Made by a program: the position numbers and the translations under genes. This document shows positions 63,996-64,000 of a stretch of DNA of 64,000 nt, piece after piece. Numbering within the stretch: the first letter of the stretch is position 1; each line of letters opens with the position of its first letter. A model generated the notes under the pieces. It ran no database searches. It worked only from the letters and a program-made list of their open reading frames with translations, and was not told the DNA's origin. The stretch comes from Varroa destructor (Eukaryota > Arthropoda > Arachnida > Mesostigmata > Varroidae), in assembly GCF_002443255.2 (NCBI RefSeq), contig NW_019211457.1:41873119-41937118 (forward strand), read 5' to 3'.

Positions 63996-64000
63996 ACCAT

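Overview
The window looks like animal nuclear DNA, most likely from an arthropod. It is AT-leaning and rich in simple repeats, and it carries one recognisable gene broken into short exons by consensus GT-AG introns. That gene, on the + strand between about 32.7 and 43.6 kb, encodes an LIM-only protein (LMO family, the Drosophila Beadex/dLMO type). Its second LIM domain (VYHLECFACQQC, HRFCVGDRFY) is close to the insect and vertebrate LMO1-3 pattern, and all sixteen zinc-ligand positions are present. An arachnid or mite is a guess from memory of genome style; nothing in the sequence proves it.

Layout. From 1 to 32.7 kb I find no coding sequence I can name. The stretch holds AT-rich DNA, patches of higher GC (about 18.1-19.1, 21.1-21.7, 27.8-29.2 and 31.2-31.9 kb), microsatellites, a 14-base C run and a perfect homeodomain-type palindrome. 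It may be 5' flank or long 5' introns of the LMO gene. From 32697 to 35003 four exons encode the N-terminal tail and both LIM domains. Three internal introns of 186, 1247 and 309 bases separate them, all in phase 2 and all splitting an Arg codon. After the fourth exon the transcript has two plausible ends: a stop 20 bases into the intron (35023-35025) with AATAAA at 35169, or an 8.4 kb intron leading to a Gly/Ser/Pro/Gln-rich last exon at 43440-43644.

From 43.65 to 64 kb the DNA is again without a gene I can name. It contains AT dinucleotide tracts, a GC-rich island just upstream of the last exon (42.07-42.50 kb), hairpins including a near-perfect 57-base palindrome at 58319-58375, and several open frames of 100-190 codons. 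A long AT-leaning window is expected to contain a couple of dozen such frames by chance, so most are left out; a few with splice-like borders or signal-peptide-like starts are recorded at low confidence.

Function. LMO proteins are nuclear adaptors without a DNA-binding domain. They bind LDB/Chip and so limit LIM-homeodomain factors such as Apterous. No operons, CRISPR arrays, rRNA or tRNA genes, or intact transposons were recognised. No clear new biological system was found; the most worthwhile leads are the alternative LMO C-termini, the 58.3 kb palindrome and the 6.45 kb homeodomain palindrome.
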